Assembly (NCBI RefSeq): GCF_028595265.1
Contig: NZ_JAQQXP010000001.1
Location: forward strand, 2,046,001 to 2,110,000
Origin: Alteromonas gilva
GTDB lineage: Bacteria; Pseudomonadota; Gammaproteobacteria; Enterobacterales; Alteromonadaceae
DNA: 64,000 bases
Reading direction: 5' to 3'
The stretch's first letter is position 1; each line of letters starts with the position of its first letter. Made by a program: the position numbers and the translations under genes. The notes under the pieces were generated by a model. It saw nothing but the letters and a program-made list of their open reading frames with translations. It did no database searches and had not been told where the DNA came from. Shown here piece by piece: positions 43,775 to 53,636 of this stretch.

Positions 43775-46090
43775 GTGAACGGACGCATTATCGGTATTGC
43801 TGCAACGGGGTATTGTTGCGCTACAGTTTCTGCTCGATGGTGGCCATCTTTACCATCCATTGTCTGGCAATGTTGCCTGCTCCTGACTACCGGAATCATA
43901 CTCATCGCCTGTTTCGGTCGCCACTATTATACCTCAAACCGTACACCAAAATCGTGGTGGTATTGTAGTGCAATGTTGGCGGGGCTTTGCACTGGTAGTC
44001 TATGGGCTGCCAGTTTAGGTCAATCATACCTTACCTGGCAACAGCTTGATGGCGAAATTCAGCAAGATGTCATAATTGAGGGACGAATTACCCGTTACCA
44101 GGTTTATCCTGATCTGCAGCGGCTGATCCTCGATAACGTTGTGCAGGATGGTCATTCATGGCCAGCGAGCAGGCAGATTTTACTCAATGATTACCGCCCG
44201 GACAGGCGCTTCAAAAGAGGCCAGTGGATTACCGGGCAGGTGCGTATCAGGCCGGCAAGGGCGCTTGCAAACCCGGCAGGTTTTGATGCCCAGCAATGGT
44301 ATGTCAGTCAACAGATTGTCAAAACCGGTTACGTGCGTCACGCGTTGCAACTCATTGAACCTGATCTATCGCTGCGCGGGCGTTTGCAAATGCGTCTTAT
44401 CACGTCGTTAATGCCCGGCAAAAAATGGCTCAACGCATTGCTGTTTGGCGATCGTGAGCAGTTTAGCAAGGCTGACTGGGGCCTGTTACAGCGCACCGGT
44501 ACCGCTCATTTGTTTGCTATATCGGGTTTACATTTAATGATTGTGGCGGCCTTGTCTTTGTTATTGGTGCGGGCAGTAGTGCTCCTGGTCGCCACTACCA
44601 GGCTGCCATTACTGGCCAACTTTCGGCCTGTATCGGTCATAGTGATGCTGAGCTGCTGCGGTTTTTATGGTTATCTCGCACACTGGCAAGTGGCAGTAGT
44701 CAGAGCGTTTATCATGGTAGCGATTGGAGCTGCGTTGTTTCTGCTGGCGCGGCGCATCAGCCGTATGCAGGTGCTTATTTTTACACTGGCACTCAATATC
44801 GCGCTGACACCCTTTGCGGTTTATGGTTCGGCGTTATACCTGAGCATCGGTGCGGTTGGAATAATATTGCTGTATTACTGGCGCTGGCAGCTATTAGTTC
44901 GCAAGCCTGTCTGGATTCAGTGTATCGCGCTGCAATTTGCCCTCACTATAGGGATGATGCCCCTGGTAGGCGGCCTGCTGGGGCAGGTCAGTCTGCTCTC
45001 ACCGTTTATTAATATCCTGTTGGTACCGGTGATGAGCATGCTGATAGTGCCTGGTTGCATGCTGGGGTTGTTGCTGAGTGTTATGGGCCCTTTGCAACCC
45101 TTTGGTGATGCTGTGTTAAATACGACCGGCAGGTTGCTGGAGTGGATCATGGTGCTGCTGGCGGGTATCGATGAACGCTATGCCAGCGGGACAGCGCTGC
45201 CGCTGGGCGATCCCGGCTACGCACTGGCAGGCGTTGTGGTGATTTGCCTGGCGGTTTTACCGGTATTCTATGGCCAGAGAAGACTGTTGTTGGTAGCGGT
45301 GTTAGCGAGCAGCCAGTTAAGCTCGGATGTGTTGTGGAGCAATACGCCCTGGCAGGTTCATTTTTTTGATGTGGGCCAGGGCAGCGCCACGCTGATTACC
45401 CGCAATCACGAAGCGCTACTGATCGATACTGGTGCCGGGTACGGTGCCGGCAACAATTATGTCGAGCGTGTTATTGAACCTTTTTTGCAGGCCGGCGGTT
45501 ACACCTTAAAACAGGTATATCTTAGTCACCTGGACAATGACCACGCCGGTGGTTTACCGGCATTACAACGGCTGTATCCGGCGCTACCCGTTTTTACGCC
45601 CCATAACGGCTGCACACAAGGTCAGCAGCATCAGTGGCAGGCACTGCAAATAAGGGTGTTATGGCCTCCCGCTGACAGCCAGCGACTCTCCGAAAATGAC
45701 AGGTCCTGCGTGCTCCTAATCGGCGATGACAAGCATAAGGTATTGTTACCCGGCGATATTGAACAACACGCAGAGTCGGCGTTACTGGCCGGTAAGCAGG
45801 CGCTGCGCGCCAGCGTATTACTGGCGCCTCATCATGGCAGTAATACCTCTTCGTCGGCGCAGTTTATTGCCCGGGTAGACCCGCAGTATGTGGTGTATTC
45901 ACAGGGGTGGCTAAATCGTTGGGGGTTTCCCGATGAGCGGGTGAGGGCGCGTTACCAGCACCTTAATGCCAGCGAGATATTGATCAGTAAATCGGGTTAT
46001 GTGCGCCTGAGCATGGGGCGTGTTATCAGCACTGAGCGGTTCCGCAACGGAAAAAATGCAAAATGGTTTCACAAAACGTTTTCAAATTAG
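43775..46090 (+). CDS. comEC: DNA uptake channel protein ComEC/Rec2
   Basis: 771-residue inner-membrane protein forming the DNA channel in natural transformation. About ten membrane helices include the competence-domain block FGDREQFSKADWGLLQRTGTAHLFAISGLHL. The C-terminal ~240 residues are a metallo-beta-lactamase domain with HLDNDHAGG and PHHGSN, thought to cut the non-transforming strand. GTG start. It stands directly upstream of msbA, a common gammaproteobacterial arrangement. Confidence 0.94.
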   Translation: MNGRIIGIAATGYCCATVSARWWPSLPSIVWQCCLLLTTGIILIACFGRHYYTSNRTPKSWWYCSAMLAGLCTGSLWAASLGQSYLTWQQLDGEIQQDVIIEGRITRYQVYPDLQRLILDNVVQDGHSWPASRQILLNDYRPDRRFKRGQWITGQVRIRPARALANPAGFDAQQWYVSQQIVKTGYVRHALQLIEPDLSLRGRLQMRLITSLMPGKKWLNALLFGDREQFSKADWGLLQRTGTAHLFAISGLHLMIVAALSLLLVRAVVLLVATTRLPLLANFRPVSVIVMLSCCGFYGYLAHWQVAVVRAFIMVAIGAALFLLARRISRMQVLIFTLALNIALTPFAVYGSALYLSIGAVGIILLYYWRWQLLVRKPVWIQCIALQFALTIGMMPLVGGLLGQVSLLSPFINILLVPVMSMLIVPGCMLGLLLSVMGPLQPFGDAVLNTTGRLLEWIMVLLAGIDERYASGTALPLGDPGYALAGVVVICLAVLPVFYGQRRLLLVAVLASSQLSSDVLWSNTPWQVHFFDVGQGSATLITRNHEALLIDTGAGYGAGNNYVERVIEPFLQAGGYTLKQVYLSHLDNDHAGGLPALQRLYPALPVFTPHNGCTQGQQHQWQALQIRVLWPPADSQRLSENDRSCVLLIGDDKHKVLLPGDIEQHAESALLAGKQALRASVLLAPHHGSNTSSSAQFIARVDPQYVVYSQGWLNRWGFPDERVRARYQHLNASEILISKSGYVRLSMGRVISTERFRNGKNAKWFHKTFSN

Positions 46091-46149
46091 GGAATTGGCC
46101 ATATAAAAGGTACAATACCGCCGATTTTTTAGAACTGTATTAGTGTGAT

Positions 46150-47898
46150 ATGCAAGATACCGACACCGACGCACAAACATTACCCATAAAACGTTTTTTT
46201 GGTTACCTGCGAGCACATCGCCTGGCATTTATTGTGGCATTCGTTGGCATGGTGGGCTATTCGGCCCTGGATACCTTCGTCATTTCGCAGGTTCAGCCGG
46301 TGATAGATCGCTCACTGAATAATCAGGATTTTGATTATTTACGTATGGCGGCGTATCTGGTTGTGCCGGTATTTATTTTGCGCGGCATTTTTAACTTTAT
46401 GGGCAGTTATGCGCTCAGTTGGATTGGTGCACAGGTGGTCATGACCATGCGCCAGCAGCTATTTGCCAAATATATTCATTTGCCGGTGAGCTTTCACGAT
46501 CAACAGGCTAAAGGCAATCTCATTTCCAAAGTGATTTATGATACCGATCAGGTGGCGCGGGCAGCCGGTAAATCACTGGCGATTCTGGTCCGCGAGGGAG
46601 CACTGGTAATTGGTATTCTGGCCTGGATGTTTTATTTGTCGTGGCAATTATCGCTGGTGTTTTTGTTTGTGGGCCCCATCGTTGCTGTGATTGTTACCTA
46701 TGTGACTAAACGATTCAGAAAAGTCAGTCGCAGTATACAGCAGTCCATGGGCAGCTTAACCAGTGCCGTCGAGCAGGTGGTTAAAGGGCATAAAGTGGTG
46801 CTCATGTTTGGTGGTCAGCAAAAAGAACAAGACCGTTTTGCTGCCAAAAACAACGCTAACCGTCAACAAACAATGAAGCTTGCGGTGACACAAACACTGA
46901 GTGTTTCAACCATACAAATTATTGCGTCTGCTGCGTTGGCAGTGGTGCTTTACATTGCCAGCACACCCGGCATGCTCGACGAACTCACCGCGGGTACATT
47001 CGTAACGATTGTGTTTTATATGGTGATGTTGCTCAAGCCGTTAAAACAGCTGACCACGGTGAACAGTGAGTTTCAAAAAGGCATGGCAGCCTGTCAGAGT
47101 ATTTTTGCCATACTCGATGAAGAAATTGAGCGAGATACCGGCCGCTTAGAAAAAGCAGACGTTAAAGGTGATATCCGCTTTAACCATGTGACTTTTTCGT
47201 ATCCTGACAAATCCATACCGGCAGTGAATGATATAAACGTGAGTGTACCGGCAGGCAGCAGCATTGCACTGGTTGGCCGCTCTGGCAGTGGTAAATCCAC
47301 CATGTCCGGATTACTCACCCGTTTTTATTTGCCGCAACAAGGCACGATTACCTTAGATGACATTGATATCAATGACTTTAAATTAACCGCGTTGCGAAAG
47401 AATATTGCCCTGGTATCACAGCAGGTGACGTTATTTAACGATACCATTGCGAATAATATCGCTTACGGCGTGGCAGAAAATGTATCCCGCGCTGACATCC
47501 TGAGAGCCGCTAAGCTAGCCCATGTTATGGAGTTCGCTGAACAACTCGAGGATGGCCTGGATACCATGATAGGTGAGGATGGCTCAGCACTGTCTGGCGG
47601 TCAGCGCCAGCGAGTGGCCATTGCCCGCGCATTGTTACTTGATGCCCCGGTGCTTATTCTTGATGAGGCGACCTCAGCATTGGATACTGAGTCAGAACGC
47701 ATGATCCAGGATGCGCTGGGCCATTTGCAACAAAACAGAACCAGTCTGATTATTGCGCATCGCCTTTCAACCATCGAAAATGCCGACCTAATCCTGGTGA
47801 TCGATCAGGGCAAAATCATTGAGCAGGGTAAACATCAGCAATTGCTCGACAAAGGCGGTGCCTATGCACAGCTGCACGCGTTGCAGTTTGGAGACTAG
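46150..47898 (+). CDS. msbA: Lipid A export ABC transporter MsbA
   Basis: Homodimeric half-transporter that flips lipid A-core across the inner membrane. The 582 residues match E. coli MsbA. Six membrane helices, then nucleotide-binding domain: Walker A GRSGSGKST (about 376-384), signature LSGGQRQRVA, Walker B VLILDEATSALD and switch HRL. lpxK begins 2 nt after its stop. Confidence 0.97.
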   Translation: MQDTDTDAQTLPIKRFFGYLRAHRLAFIVAFVGMVGYSALDTFVISQVQPVIDRSLNNQDFDYLRMAAYLVVPVFILRGIFNFMGSYALSWIGAQVVMTMRQQLFAKYIHLPVSFHDQQAKGNLISKVIYDTDQVARAAGKSLAILVREGALVIGILAWMFYLSWQLSLVFLFVGPIVAVIVTYVTKRFRKVSRSIQQSMGSLTSAVEQVVKGHKVVLMFGGQQKEQDRFAAKNNANRQQTMKLAVTQTLSVSTIQIIASAALAVVLYIASTPGMLDELTAGTFVTIVFYMVMLLKPLKQLTTVNSEFQKGMAACQSIFAILDEEIERDTGRLEKADVKGDIRFNHVTFSYPDKSIPAVNDINVSVPAGSSIALVGRSGSGKSTMSGLLTRFYLPQQGTITLDDIDINDFKLTALRKNIALVSQQVTLFNDTIANNIAYGVAENVSRADILRAAKLAHVMEFAEQLEDGLDTMIGEDGSALSGGQRQRVAIARALLLDAPVLILDEATSALDTESERMIQDALGHLQQNRTSLIIAHRLSTIENADLILVIDQGKIIEQGKHQQLLDKGGAYAQLHALQFGD

Positions 47899-47900
47899 AC

Positions 47901-48908
47901 ATGTCTGCGATTAGCCGCATGTGGTATGAAGGGCGCTGGTATCAATGGTTACTTGCGCCCTTAAGCCTGTTGTTTTGGGGCTTGTCAGCATTGCGTCGCG
48001 GGCTGTTTCGCGTTGGTATAAAAAAGCAGATCAGATTACCGGTGCCGGTGATTGTGGTTGGCAATATCAGTGTTGGTGGTAATGGCAAGACGCCTTTGGT
48101 GGTTGCCTTGTGTGACCGTTTAACCGCGCAAGGCTTTACTGTTGGTGTGGTGAGTCGCGGTTACGGCGCCGCCACCAAAGCATTTCCGCACACTGTTGAT
48201 GTCAATGCGCAGGCAAACCTGGTTGGCGATGAGCCGCTGCTTATTGCCCGGCGTACCGGCGTGCCGGTGGTGATTGACCCCAACCGGCCCCGGGGCGCGG
48301 CGGTGTTGGTAGAAGCGTTTAACTGTGACGTTATTATTAGTGATGATGGCCTGCAACATTATGCGCTGGCCCGCGATATAGAGTGTGTGGTGGTAGACAG
48401 GCGGCTATTTGGTAACGGTTTTTTGTTACCCATGGGGCCGCTGCGGGAAGGTACATGGCGACTGCGCACAGTCGATTATCTGATTGTTAATCAGTCTCAG
48501 CAGGGCGTTAAGCTGCCGGCGCACCTAACGGCGTGTAAGCCGGTGCCAATGCAATTGCGCCCAGCTCAGCTGGTAAATGTTAAAAATCCGCAGCAGCACC
48601 GTGATATCCGGGAAATGAAAGCAGAGAGTACGATTACCGCATTGGCGGGCATCGGCGATCCGGCGCGCTTTTTTACACAATTACAGGATATGGGGCTTGC
48701 CCTTGACCATAAGGTGGCACTGTCCGATCATCACCCTATCAGCGCAGCAGATATTCCTGTTGATCACTGCGTAATAATGACAGAAAAAGATGCCGTAAAG
48801 GCCCGTGAGTTTGCTCACGATAACTGCTGGTACCAGCCTGTTGATGCAGTGCTACCAGAGGCTTTTTACATGCAACTCATACAGCAGATAAAGCGCGATG
48901 CGCAATGA
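47901..48908 (+). CDS. lpxK: Tetraacyldisaccharide 4'-kinase
   Basis: Phosphorylates the lipid A disaccharide at 4'. The 335-residue protein has one N-terminal membrane segment and the P-loop GNISVGGNGKTPLV, followed by ISDDGLQHYAL. Co-transcribed with msbA, ycaR and kdsB. Confidence 0.96.
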   Translation: MSAISRMWYEGRWYQWLLAPLSLLFWGLSALRRGLFRVGIKKQIRLPVPVIVVGNISVGGNGKTPLVVALCDRLTAQGFTVGVVSRGYGAATKAFPHTVDVNAQANLVGDEPLLIARRTGVPVVIDPNRPRGAAVLVEAFNCDVIISDDGLQHYALARDIECVVVDRRLFGNGFLLPMGPLREGTWRLRTVDYLIVNQSQQGVKLPAHLTACKPVPMQLRPAQLVNVKNPQQHRDIREMKAESTITALAGIGDPARFFTQLQDMGLALDHKVALSDHHPISAADIPVDHCVIMTEKDAVKAREFAHDNCWYQPVDAVLPEAFYMQLIQQIKRDAQ

Positions 48909-48929
48909 CAATAAAGAGAAGGAATCCCC

Positions 48930-49136
48930 ATGGCATTCGATAAAAAGTTACTGGAAATCATTGCTTGTCCGGTGTGCAAGGGCAAGTTGATGTTCACTGA
49001 AAAAAGTGACAAGCCAGCACTGGTGTGTCGCTTTGATCGCTTAGTTTATCCCTTAAATGAAGGGATTCCGGTATTGATTGAGGAGCAGGCCGAGGCGATT
49101 TCGTTAGATGAACTCGACATGCTCAAAAAAGGCTAA
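48930..49136 (+). CDS. ycaR: Trm112/YcaR-family small zinc-ribbon protein
   Basis: 68-residue protein with MAFDKKLLEIIACPVCKGKL and CRFDRLVYPLNEGIPVLI, the UPF0434/Trm112 family. One CPVC pair is visible. Lies between lpxK and kdsB as in E. coli. Role in the cluster is not established. Confidence 0.95.
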   Translation: MAFDKKLLEIIACPVCKGKLMFTEKSDKPALVCRFDRLVYPLNEGIPVLIEEQAEAISLDELDMLKKG

Positions 49137-49140
49137 CAGT

Positions 49141-49893
49141 ATGGACTTTGTGGCGATTATACCGGCCAGATTTCAATCGAGCCGCTTTCCGGGCAAGCCG
49201 CTGGTGGACATTCAGGGCAAACCCATGGTCCAGCACGTGGTTGAACGTGCCAAAGAAGCCGGTGCAGGCAGTGTTATTGTGGCCACCGACGATGAACGAA
49301 TTGCCAAGGTTGCGGCGGGGTTTAGTTCGGTTGTCATGACCTCAGGGGCCCATACCTCCGGTACCGAGCGCATCGCGGAAGTGATTAAACGCAATAACAT
49401 TGCTGATGATACGATTGTGGTTAATGTGCAGGGCGATGAGCCATTTGTACCTGCTGAAAATATTCGCCAGGTGGCAAGCAACCTGGCGGCAAACCCGGCC
49501 ATGCAAATGGCGACGCTGTGCACCCGTATTCATTCGCAGAACGAAGTGCTTAATCCCAATATTGTTAAGGTAGTATTTTCTGCAACCGGCCGTGCGGTAT
49601 ATTTTTCCCGTTCGGTTATTCCCTTTGCCCGCGATACCATGACCTCTGATCCGGTTACGGTGGATACCGAGTTGTATTACCGCCACATTGGTTTGTATGC
49701 CTATACGGCCAGATACGTTAATCAGTACGTTGCATACCAGCCGTCGGCGCTGGAGCAAATTGAGTCACTGGAGCAGTTGCGGGCGCTTTGGTACGACGAT
49801 GCCATACACGTCGATGTGGCTAAGTTGCCGCCACCGGTGGGCATTGATACACCGCAGGATCTGACTGATCTGCTGGCATCATTGCCGTCTTAA
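49141..49893 (+). CDS. kdsB: 3-deoxy-manno-octulosonate cytidylyltransferase
   Basis: Activates KDO as CMP-KDO for LPS inner-core synthesis. The start at 49141 (MDFVAIIPARFQSSRFPGKPL) gives 250 residues, as in E. coli; the earlier in-frame start lies inside ycaR. Motifs: IPARFQSSRFPGKPL, NVQGDEPF and QIESLEQLRAL. It starts 4 nt after ycaR. Confidence 0.96.
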   Translation: MDFVAIIPARFQSSRFPGKPLVDIQGKPMVQHVVERAKEAGAGSVIVATDDERIAKVAAGFSSVVMTSGAHTSGTERIAEVIKRNNIADDTIVVNVQGDEPFVPAENIRQVASNLAANPAMQMATLCTRIHSQNEVLNPNIVKVVFSATGRAVYFSRSVIPFARDTMTSDPVTVDTELYYRHIGLYAYTARYVNQYVAYQPSALEQIESLEQLRALWYDDAIHVDVAKLPPPVGIDTPQDLTDLLASLPS

Positions 49894-49960
49894 GAAATAC
49901 CGACCTGAAAAGTGGCTAACCGACTGGCGGTACATTAAGTACCGCGTTAACAGTCCACAC

Positions 49961-49995
49961 AAAAACACAGACCCAGCGACGTTTAGCGGGTCTGT
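49961..49995 (-). terminator. Intrinsic terminator after rimO
   Basis: ACAGACCC (minus strand, 49995-49988) pairs with GGGTCTGT (49974-49967), with an inner GC pair, followed by GTTTTTG. It lies 10 bases past the rimO stop. Confidence 0.8.
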
Positions 49996-50004
49996 TAAGC
50001 CGGT

Positions 50005-51462
50005 TTATTGTACCGGCGCGGCGTCATCCTGCTGGTCGTCCTGATCTTCCGACATAACGGCCCACATATCATGCTCGTTGGTATGAATAACCTCGGCCCA
50101 CACCCGTTGGCCGGGACTTACATCATAGACGCCGTTAAGATGAACCACGCCATCTACTTCAGGCGCATCAGCATAACAGCGGCCAACAGCCCCTTCGGCA
50201 TCCACTGCGTCAATGACAATCTGATATTCCTGGCCGATACGGGCTTTTAAGCGCTGGGTACTGATTTCACTTTGCACCGCCATAAAGCGTTCGAGACGCT
50301 GCTGTTTTACGGCTTCGTCAACCGGATCAGGTAAGTCATTGGCTTTGGCGCCTTCTACCGGTGAATACGCAAAACAACCAACCCTGTCGAGTTGCGCTTC
50401 ACGCAGAAAATCCAGTAGTTCGTTAAACTCTTCTTCGGTCTCGCCCGGAAAACCTACAATAAAGGTTGAGCGAATGATCAGCTGCGGACACTGCTCTCGC
50501 CACTTTTGAATACGTTCCAGGGTGCGCTCGGCACTGCCCGGACGTTTCATTAATTTAAGGATGCGTTTATTGGCATGCTGAAAAGGAATATCCAGATAAG
50601 GCAGGATTTTACCTTCATTCATCAGCGGTATCAGGTGGTCCACGTGGGGGTAGGGGTAAACATAGTGAAGTCTTACCCACATATCCATTTCACCGAGTTT
50701 TTCACATAACTGCTGCATATGGGTTTTAACCGGCATGCCGTTCCAGAAACCGGTGCGGTGTTTGACATCCACGCCATAGGCACTGGTGTCCTGGGAGATC
50801 ACTAATAACTCATTAACGCCGGCATTTTTAAGACGCTGTGCTTCGTCGAGTACTTCGCCGATGGGGCGGCTCACCAGATCGCCACGCATGGACGGAATAA
50901 TACAAAAGGTACAACGATGGTTGCAGCCTTCGGATATTTTCAGGTAGGCGAAATGACGAGGCGTAAGTTTAACGCCATGGTCCGGGATTAAATGTTCAAA
51001 CGGATTATGTTGCGGTTTCGGCAGGTGCTCATGAACCTGATTAACCACCTCTTCATAGGCATGCGGCCCCGTGATAGCCAGCACATTGGGGTGTACTTCG
51101 CGGATTTCGTCTTCTTTAATACCAAGACATCCGGTCACAATCACTTTGCCGTTTTCAGCCAGCGCTTCGCCAATGGTATCCAGTGATTCCTGCACCGCAG
51201 CATCAATAAAGCCACAGGTATTCACAATTACCAGTGCGGCATCGTCGTAGCTGGGCACTACCTCATATCCCTCTGTGCGCAACTGGGTCAGAATACGCTC
51301 TGAGTCGACCAGATTTTTTGGGCATCCCAGGCTGATAAACCCAATTCGGCTGGCAGCATTGGTATTCAATGGATCCTGAACGTTTTTCCTTTCTGCTTCC
51401 AGCACTTTAACCGGGGTTTCCAGTGTTGTGGTTTGCTTAGGGATATATTTTTCTACAGTCAT
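50005..51462 (-). CDS. rimO: Ribosomal protein uS12 methylthiotransferase RimO
   Basis: Radical-SAM enzyme that methylthiolates Asp89 of ribosomal protein S12. The 485 residues comprise an N-terminal UPF0004 domain (cluster cysteines about 47, 83 and 112), the radical-SAM CNHRCTFC motif (Cys180, 184, 187) and a TRAM domain. An N-terminal extension of ~37 residues before RIGFISLGCPKN is longer than in E. coli (441 residues) and may be partly a start-site matter; ATG at 51462. Confidence 0.95.
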   Translation of the reverse strand: MTVEKYIPKQTTTLETPVKVLEAERKNVQDPLNTNAASRIGFISLGCPKNLVDSERILTQLRTEGYEVVPSYDDAALVIVNTCGFIDAAVQESLDTIGEALAENGKVIVTGCLGIKEDEIREVHPNVLAITGPHAYEEVVNQVHEHLPKPQHNPFEHLIPDHGVKLTPRHFAYLKISEGCNHRCTFCIIPSMRGDLVSRPIGEVLDEAQRLKNAGVNELLVISQDTSAYGVDVKHRTGFWNGMPVKTHMQQLCEKLGEMDMWVRLHYVYPYPHVDHLIPLMNEGKILPYLDIPFQHANKRILKLMKRPGSAERTLERIQKWREQCPQLIIRSTFIVGFPGETEEEFNELLDFLREAQLDRVGCFAYSPVEGAKANDLPDPVDEAVKQQRLERFMAVQSEISTQRLKARIGQEYQIVIDAVDAEGAVGRCYADAPEVDGVVHLNGVYDVSPGQRVWAEVIHTNEHDMWAVMSEDQDDQQDDAAPVQ

Positions 51463-51823
51463 TTTTTCACATCGTAAATCGTTATGACGTAATTATATCA
51501 TTGTTTAACGGTCAGGCTTAAGTATCGATTGCGGTTTTATCGGGCAACGCAAAAGTGCGCGGCAGTGAACCCTTGGCTTACGGTTCAGGACGAATGGATA
51601 CGTTTTAAAGCGGATAGGTAAATTGTTGCTGCTGCACATCATTATAATTGGTACTTGTTTTAGGCTCGGAATAAAACCACGGGATTGTCAGTAAGTATTT
51701 TGTAAATACGGTAGTTTTGAAACAAATTGTTGCATTTTTTAATAGTTTAAAACCACGAGGTTCATCCAGTATTGGCATCTCGTTGTAATTACCGGCTTTA
51801 TGCTTAGGTTAAAAGGAAGTTAA
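51463..51823. other. 361-base rimO/serine-hydrolase divergent intergenic region
   Basis: No gene seen. It is AT-rich toward 51640-51760. A ~35-codon open stretch ending near 51620 lacks a start and a ribosome site and is not called. It must carry both divergent promoters; none matches consensus well. Confidence 0.5.
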
Positions 51824-53110
51824 ATGAAGCGCTTTATCATTTGGATGATCACCACCGTGGTTGCGGTTGTAGTGTGGTCAGCGGCCAATTTTTTTGTGAC
51901 GACGGAAGGCTGGACATTAAAGCGCCTGGCGCCAGCCGGTGATGTACAGGCATTTGAACGCGCACTCACGGCGCAGGCACAGCAACAATTTAAGGGTAAT
52001 TTAATTTATGCGCTGCTCAGTAACGGCAAACAGGTTGCTGTGCAGTCGATGTCGAAGGGCAAGCCGGTTGATGAACACAGCCGGTTTGGCGTTGCCTCAC
52101 TGAGTAAGTGGGTAACGGCCACAGCGGTTATGGTGCTGGTGGAGCAGGGTAAAGTTAATCTGGATACGCCGGTATCGAAGTACTTAACGCGCTGGCAGTT
52201 GCCGCCGAGTGAGTTTGACAATGAGCAGGTGACTTTACGCCGGCTACTCAGTCATACGGCAGGTATTACCGACGGGCTGGGCCATAACGGATTTGCCCCC
52301 GGTGAGCCTGTGCAACCGCTGGTCGAACATTTAACCCGGGCAAACGATGCCGATCCGGGTAAAAGTGGTAAGGTGCAGGTTGGCATGGCGCCGGGAACAA
52401 AGTGGATGTATTCAGGCGGCAGCTACAATATTATCCAGATGATCATTGAGGAAGTCTGCGGTTGTTCCTACGCACAGGCAATGCAGCAACTGGTATTTGC
52501 CCCGTTGGGGATGATCAGCACCGATTTTACGGTAAAGCGGGATGCGCCGGAACTGGCTACCTATTTTGGCGCTAATCAACAACCCAGAGTGTACCCTAAT
52601 TACACTTCGCTGGCGGCGACAGGACTCTACACCACCGTGTCTGACCTCATTCGCTTTACGCGTTCTCAGATCCCTGCCAGGGTGCTCGATGAACCGGGTA
52701 CAAGGCTGCTCACTGATAACACACTGGACACCATGCGTACACCTATTGCACAAGTCGAGGGCCTCGATATCTGGGGGGCCGGTGTCATGCTATTTGCACC
52801 AACAAACAGCGATGACTATGTTATTGGTCATGGCGGGCAGTCGCCGTATCTTAACGCGTCGGTGCGCCTGAATCCCGACAATGGCGATGCGATTATCGCT
52901 ATGCAAACCGGCAATCAGGAAGCGCTGGCCTCTGATTTAGCCACGCACTGGACAACCTGGCAAACCGGTAAACCGGATATGTATATTCTTAACAATAGTG
53001 TGCCAGCCATGCTGTTACGTATTGTGGTAGGGAGTGGTGTGATTATGTTGCTGGCAATTACCTGGGGTGTGGTAGGCTATACCCGGCGCAGCAGGCGTCA
53101 CCCGGCGTAA
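51824..53110 (+). CDS. Serine hydrolase of the beta-lactamase/DD-peptidase (class C) fold
   Basis: 428 residues. N-terminal membrane anchor or signal (about 4-22), then a beta-lactamase-fold domain with SxxK motif ASLSK (Ser92, Lys95), YSG as the Tyr motif (usually YxN) and HGGQSP near the C-terminus as the KTG-box equivalent. A second hydrophobic segment near 390-410 is followed by a basic tail, so the protein is likely membrane-anchored and periplasmic. RBS AAGGAAG before the ATG. Esterase or DD-peptidase-like; substrate unknown. Its last codons lie in a 19-bp tandem repeat. Confidence 0.85.
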   Translation: MKRFIIWMITTVVAVVVWSAANFFVTTEGWTLKRLAPAGDVQAFERALTAQAQQQFKGNLIYALLSNGKQVAVQSMSKGKPVDEHSRFGVASLSKWVTATAVMVLVEQGKVNLDTPVSKYLTRWQLPPSEFDNEQVTLRRLLSHTAGITDGLGHNGFAPGEPVQPLVEHLTRANDADPGKSGKVQVGMAPGTKWMYSGGSYNIIQMIIEEVCGCSYAQAMQQLVFAPLGMISTDFTVKRDAPELATYFGANQQPRVYPNYTSLAATGLYTTVSDLIRFTRSQIPARVLDEPGTRLLTDNTLDTMRTPIAQVEGLDIWGAGVMLFAPTNSDDYVIGHGGQSPYLNASVRLNPDNGDAIIAMQTGNQEALASDLATHWTTWQTGKPDMYILNNSVPAMLLRIVVGSGVIMLLAITWGVVGYTRRSRRHPA

Positions 53111-53137
53111 CAGGCGTCACCCGGCGTAACAGGCGTC
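53092..53137. repeat. 19-bp tandem direct repeat at the end of the serine hydrolase gene
   Basis: CAGGCGTCACCCGGCGTAA occurs at 53092-53110 and 53111-53129, plus an 8-base partial copy to 53137. The gene's stop codon is the TAA closing the first copy, so copy number changes would not alter the protein. Confidence 0.9.
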
Positions 53138-53167
53138 GATAAGTTAACTACATCAGGAGTGTTGATT

Positions 53168-53614
53168 GTGCAACACATACACTGCTATTGCCCACAGTCC
53201 TGGGATAAAGCATTATTCGACAGGGTTGCCGTATTAATGCAGCAACTGCGACCGCAATACCCAACTGAGACACTATCTGCCCTGCTGGCTCAACAGGTTG
53301 ATGATGGCTATAAAATGGTGTTGGCACAAAATGCGCAGCACCAGATTGTTGGCATTGCAGGTTATGTGCTCGGCCATAAGCTGGCCTGGGGTCACTATTT
53401 GTATATAGATGACCTGGTAGTCGATGAGCATCATCGCGGCCAGCGGGTGGGACAGGCGCTGCTTGATTTTTGTCAGTCGTTAGCCACACAGCACCATTGT
53501 GACAGTTTACATCTGGACTCGGGTAGTCAGCGTCATCGTGCTCACAAGTTTTATCTGGGGCAGGGTATGCACATCAGCAGTTTTCATTTTACCCAGGCCG
53601 TTAACCAGCCATGA
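53168..53614 (+). CDS. GNAT-family N-acetyltransferase
   Basis: 148 residues from GTG 53168 (AGGAG 8 nt upstream). Acetyl-CoA binding is shown by LYIDDLVVDEHHRGQRVGQALLDF, where RGQRVG is the Q/RxxGxG/A pyrophosphate loop. Substrate not predictable. A single short gap separates it from the DUF2919 gene. Confidence 0.88.
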   Translation: MQHIHCYCPQSWDKALFDRVAVLMQQLRPQYPTETLSALLAQQVDDGYKMVLAQNAQHQIVGIAGYVLGHKLAWGHYLYIDDLVVDEHHRGQRVGQALLDFCQSLATQHHCDSLHLDSGSQRHRAHKFYLGQGMHISSFHFTQAVNQP

Positions 53615-53636
53615 ATATTGTGGCATCATATTCCTA

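Noticed and set aside
51530..51620. ~35-codon open stretch upstream of the serine hydrolase
   Set aside because: No start codon with ribosome site and no recognisable protein motif.
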